Below, piece by piece: positions 62,223 through 64,000 of a DNA stretch of 64,000 bases (the stretch's first letter is position 1; each line of letters starts with the position of its first letter). The DNA is from Dioscorea cayenensis subsp. rotundata (taxonomy: Eukaryota > Streptophyta > Magnoliopsida > Dioscoreales > Dioscoreaceae). The translations under genes were made by a program, and so were the position numbers. The stretch covers positions 1,585,501 through 1,649,500 of the forward strand of contig NC_052474.1 of assembly GCF_009730915.1 (NCBI RefSeq), written 5' to 3'. The notes under the pieces are model-generated. The model saw only the letters and a program-made list of their open reading frames with translations. It was not told the DNA's origin and searched no databases.

Positions 62223-64000
62223 ACATATATGAATTTTTATAAAAATTATACTTAAATTTTTTTTTTCAAATTAAGTGAATATATATTTAAAACACAATGC
62301 CAGACAAACGGAGTAAAAATAAAAAGCAAAGTACAAAACAAATTTGAAAATAAAGTACTTAATGAAGTCACATTTATTCTCTCCCGCTAAACTACAATTT
62401 TAATTTTCTCTTTTCAGCTCTAAATTAGCCTTAACCATAACCTCAAACCCCAAGAACGAGGATCTATCATAAATTAATTTAATAAATCGATTTTTTTAAA
62501 TCAACTTGTTAACATTAAAAACCAAATTGGAGAGGCTAGCCCACTGCATTTTAACCAACCCACATTCTTTTCAGAAAGAATAAAGTGCCCCTTGTTAGGA
62601 AACAAAATAAAAATTCGGTATTTCATTCTTAAATAAAAACATGATACTTCATTGTTTGATAAAGAACCGAACATACTAATCAATGAGTTTAATTTCAAAT
62701 CTTAGTTTGGCAAACATCATTATTTGTTAGCTCTACTAGGATCAAAGACTATCATATATCTCAAAAATATAGTTTTCCTAAAATTCCTCAAATAAGCATA
62801 AACTAAGCAATAAAAAAACCATAAATCATTTGTCTTTGTTATTATTTCTACCTTAAATTTACTTGGATCTAAATGTTTTTGGTGGCACTCTGGAAGAAAA
62901 CTCTACCTCATCTCCTCCCAGGGGATCTTGCATGTTTTGCTTAATGTTTTCTAATGAAGTTGTTGTATAATAATAATAATAATAACAACAACAATATAGG
63001 AAGCAATAAAAGTTCTAAACTACTTTGAAATATTACCTTGACTGGTGCAAGGATTATACCCAAATTGTATATAAAGCTTGGTTGGCTATTAAGTATTAAC
63101 CCTCCAGTCGCCCACTAGCTATGGAAGCTTCCGCCCAGCTAGGAACAACTGGGCCATAGTTGGGCCAGGCCCATCATTCTAGTTCAACTAGGATGGCTGA
63201 GCTCAGTCCAAACCAATTGGGCTTAGCCTAGCTCATGTCAGTTCAGCACGGTCCCACAAGCCTTAATTACCTTGGCTCAATCCAGTTAACTAGGCTTGGC
63301 CAGCTGGGAGCTGGAATGACTGGGCTCAACCCAAAATGGACACAACATCACAATCTAAGAGAGAAGACTCTAGTTTGGTTCTGTTCAGATTTTGGTTCTC
63401 TGGTGAATATAATTTTGTAAACTTTTGAACCCAAACTTGAGTCTTATAATGTTATAGTTCGGTTTGAGTTCCAAGGTTGTTTTGATTTTGAATTCTAAAT
63501 GGTTTAGTTTCAATTTTTTATCTTATTTTTTCAGTTCCAAGTTTGTATTTAGAAAAATTAAATTACATTTATGTATATAATTTTTTTTTAAAAAAACAAG
63601 CACAGTAAAAAGCGAAAGGAAGAAAAACAGGAAAAATCTGTCTCTTTTTTTCGTCTCCTCTTTACTTCATCAACTTTTTATTATTTCAAATTTTAAGAGA
63701 TTGTCAAATATATATATATATATATATATGATAAGAGATTTTCTTAAAAAATTTGTAGGCCACCATAGCTAGTATATCACTTATGCCTAATATTTATATG
63801 CTTGAACTTATGCCTAATATTGTGTAAGATCATAAACTAACGAAAATCAATGCTCTCCAAAAGAGTAGCACCACCACCACTGCTCCCAAAGAAAGTCACA
63901 TAATCCAATAAAAACTGGTTGTAGTGAAAAATTGGAGCACTACGCAGATTATAATATTTTTTTAAATTATTTTTATTAAATAATAAATAAAATAATAAAA
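62223..64000. other. AT-rich intergenic DNA
   Basis: No gene recognised. 63100-63330 is less AT-rich and full of CTGGGC/GGGCC/GAGCTC-like words with an irregular repeated look, perhaps a decayed transposon. A (TA)n run lies at about 63710-63729. The segment 63433-63590 has wording similar to 34870-35060 (TTCGGTTTGAGTTC against TCCGGTTTGAGTTC), so a dispersed AT-rich repeat may be present. Confidence 0.35.

Overview
This window is nuclear DNA from a flowering plant. The evidence is spliced genes with GT-AG introns, AT-rich intergenic DNA full of (TA)n runs, LINE and MITE transposons, an intron-containing tRNA-Met relic, and proteins that match plant-specific families. A GC-rich 5' end on one coding region (the NMD3 gene) leans towards a monocot, but the species cannot be fixed from this sequence. 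Nothing prokaryotic and no CRISPR array was seen.

Layout. 230-6860: a GC-rich, badly decayed, near full-length L1-type LINE on the minus strand, set between copies of an AT-rich tandem repeat. 7500-7581: a tRNA-Met(CAT) relic (-). 8007-9790: DGAT2-type diacylglycerol acyltransferase, 9 exons (+). 10201-11765: NMD3 60S ribosome-export adaptor, one exon, two +1 frameshifts (+). 12311-14402: 5'-truncated LINE (+). 15651-17928: small plastid-targeted YtxH-like membrane protein, 5 exons (+). 18922-29663: large AIPP2/PAIPP2-like PHD-finger chromatin protein, at least 13 exons (-), tail to tail with the previous gene. 30100-44700: gene-poor AT-rich DNA with a 1000-N scaffold gap (36545-37544). The gap is followed by an unidentified CpG-rich segment and a nested direct/inverted duplication; a Mutator-like MITE with a perfect 9-bp target duplication lies further on. 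44998-48649: chloroplast-targeted CPBP (CAAX-protease-like) membrane protein, 9 exons (+). 49885-54697: acetylornithine deacetylase (M20 family), 10 exons, with about ten small insertions that break the frame (-). 56162-56719: SUPERMAN-like single C2H2 zinc-finger repressor (-). 59266-62222: a second 5'-truncated LINE (-). The rest is AT-rich intergenic DNA.

The genes are independent plant housekeeping or regulatory genes and not an operon-like system. They cover storage-lipid synthesis, ribosome export, plastid membrane functions, H3K4-reading transcriptional repression, arginine/ornithine metabolism and floral-type transcriptional control. The one contextual link is that the YtxH-like gene and the AIPP2-like gene are neighbours; I recall the same pairing in Arabidopsis, which would be old conserved microsynteny.

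The strongest unexplained signal concerns the sequence itself. Three conserved genes (NMD3, AIPP2-like, acetylornithine deacetylase) carry many frameshifts, nearly all +1 insertions in short homopolymers, while splice sites and the flanking reading frames are preserved. Four other genes are clean. Either the assembly has uncorrected insertion errors, or one or more genes are very recent pseudogenes. The duplicated, palindromic sequence after the scaffold gap also looks like an assembly problem. Two probable GC-AG introns in the AIPP2-like gene look like real biology. I found no convincing new biological system.
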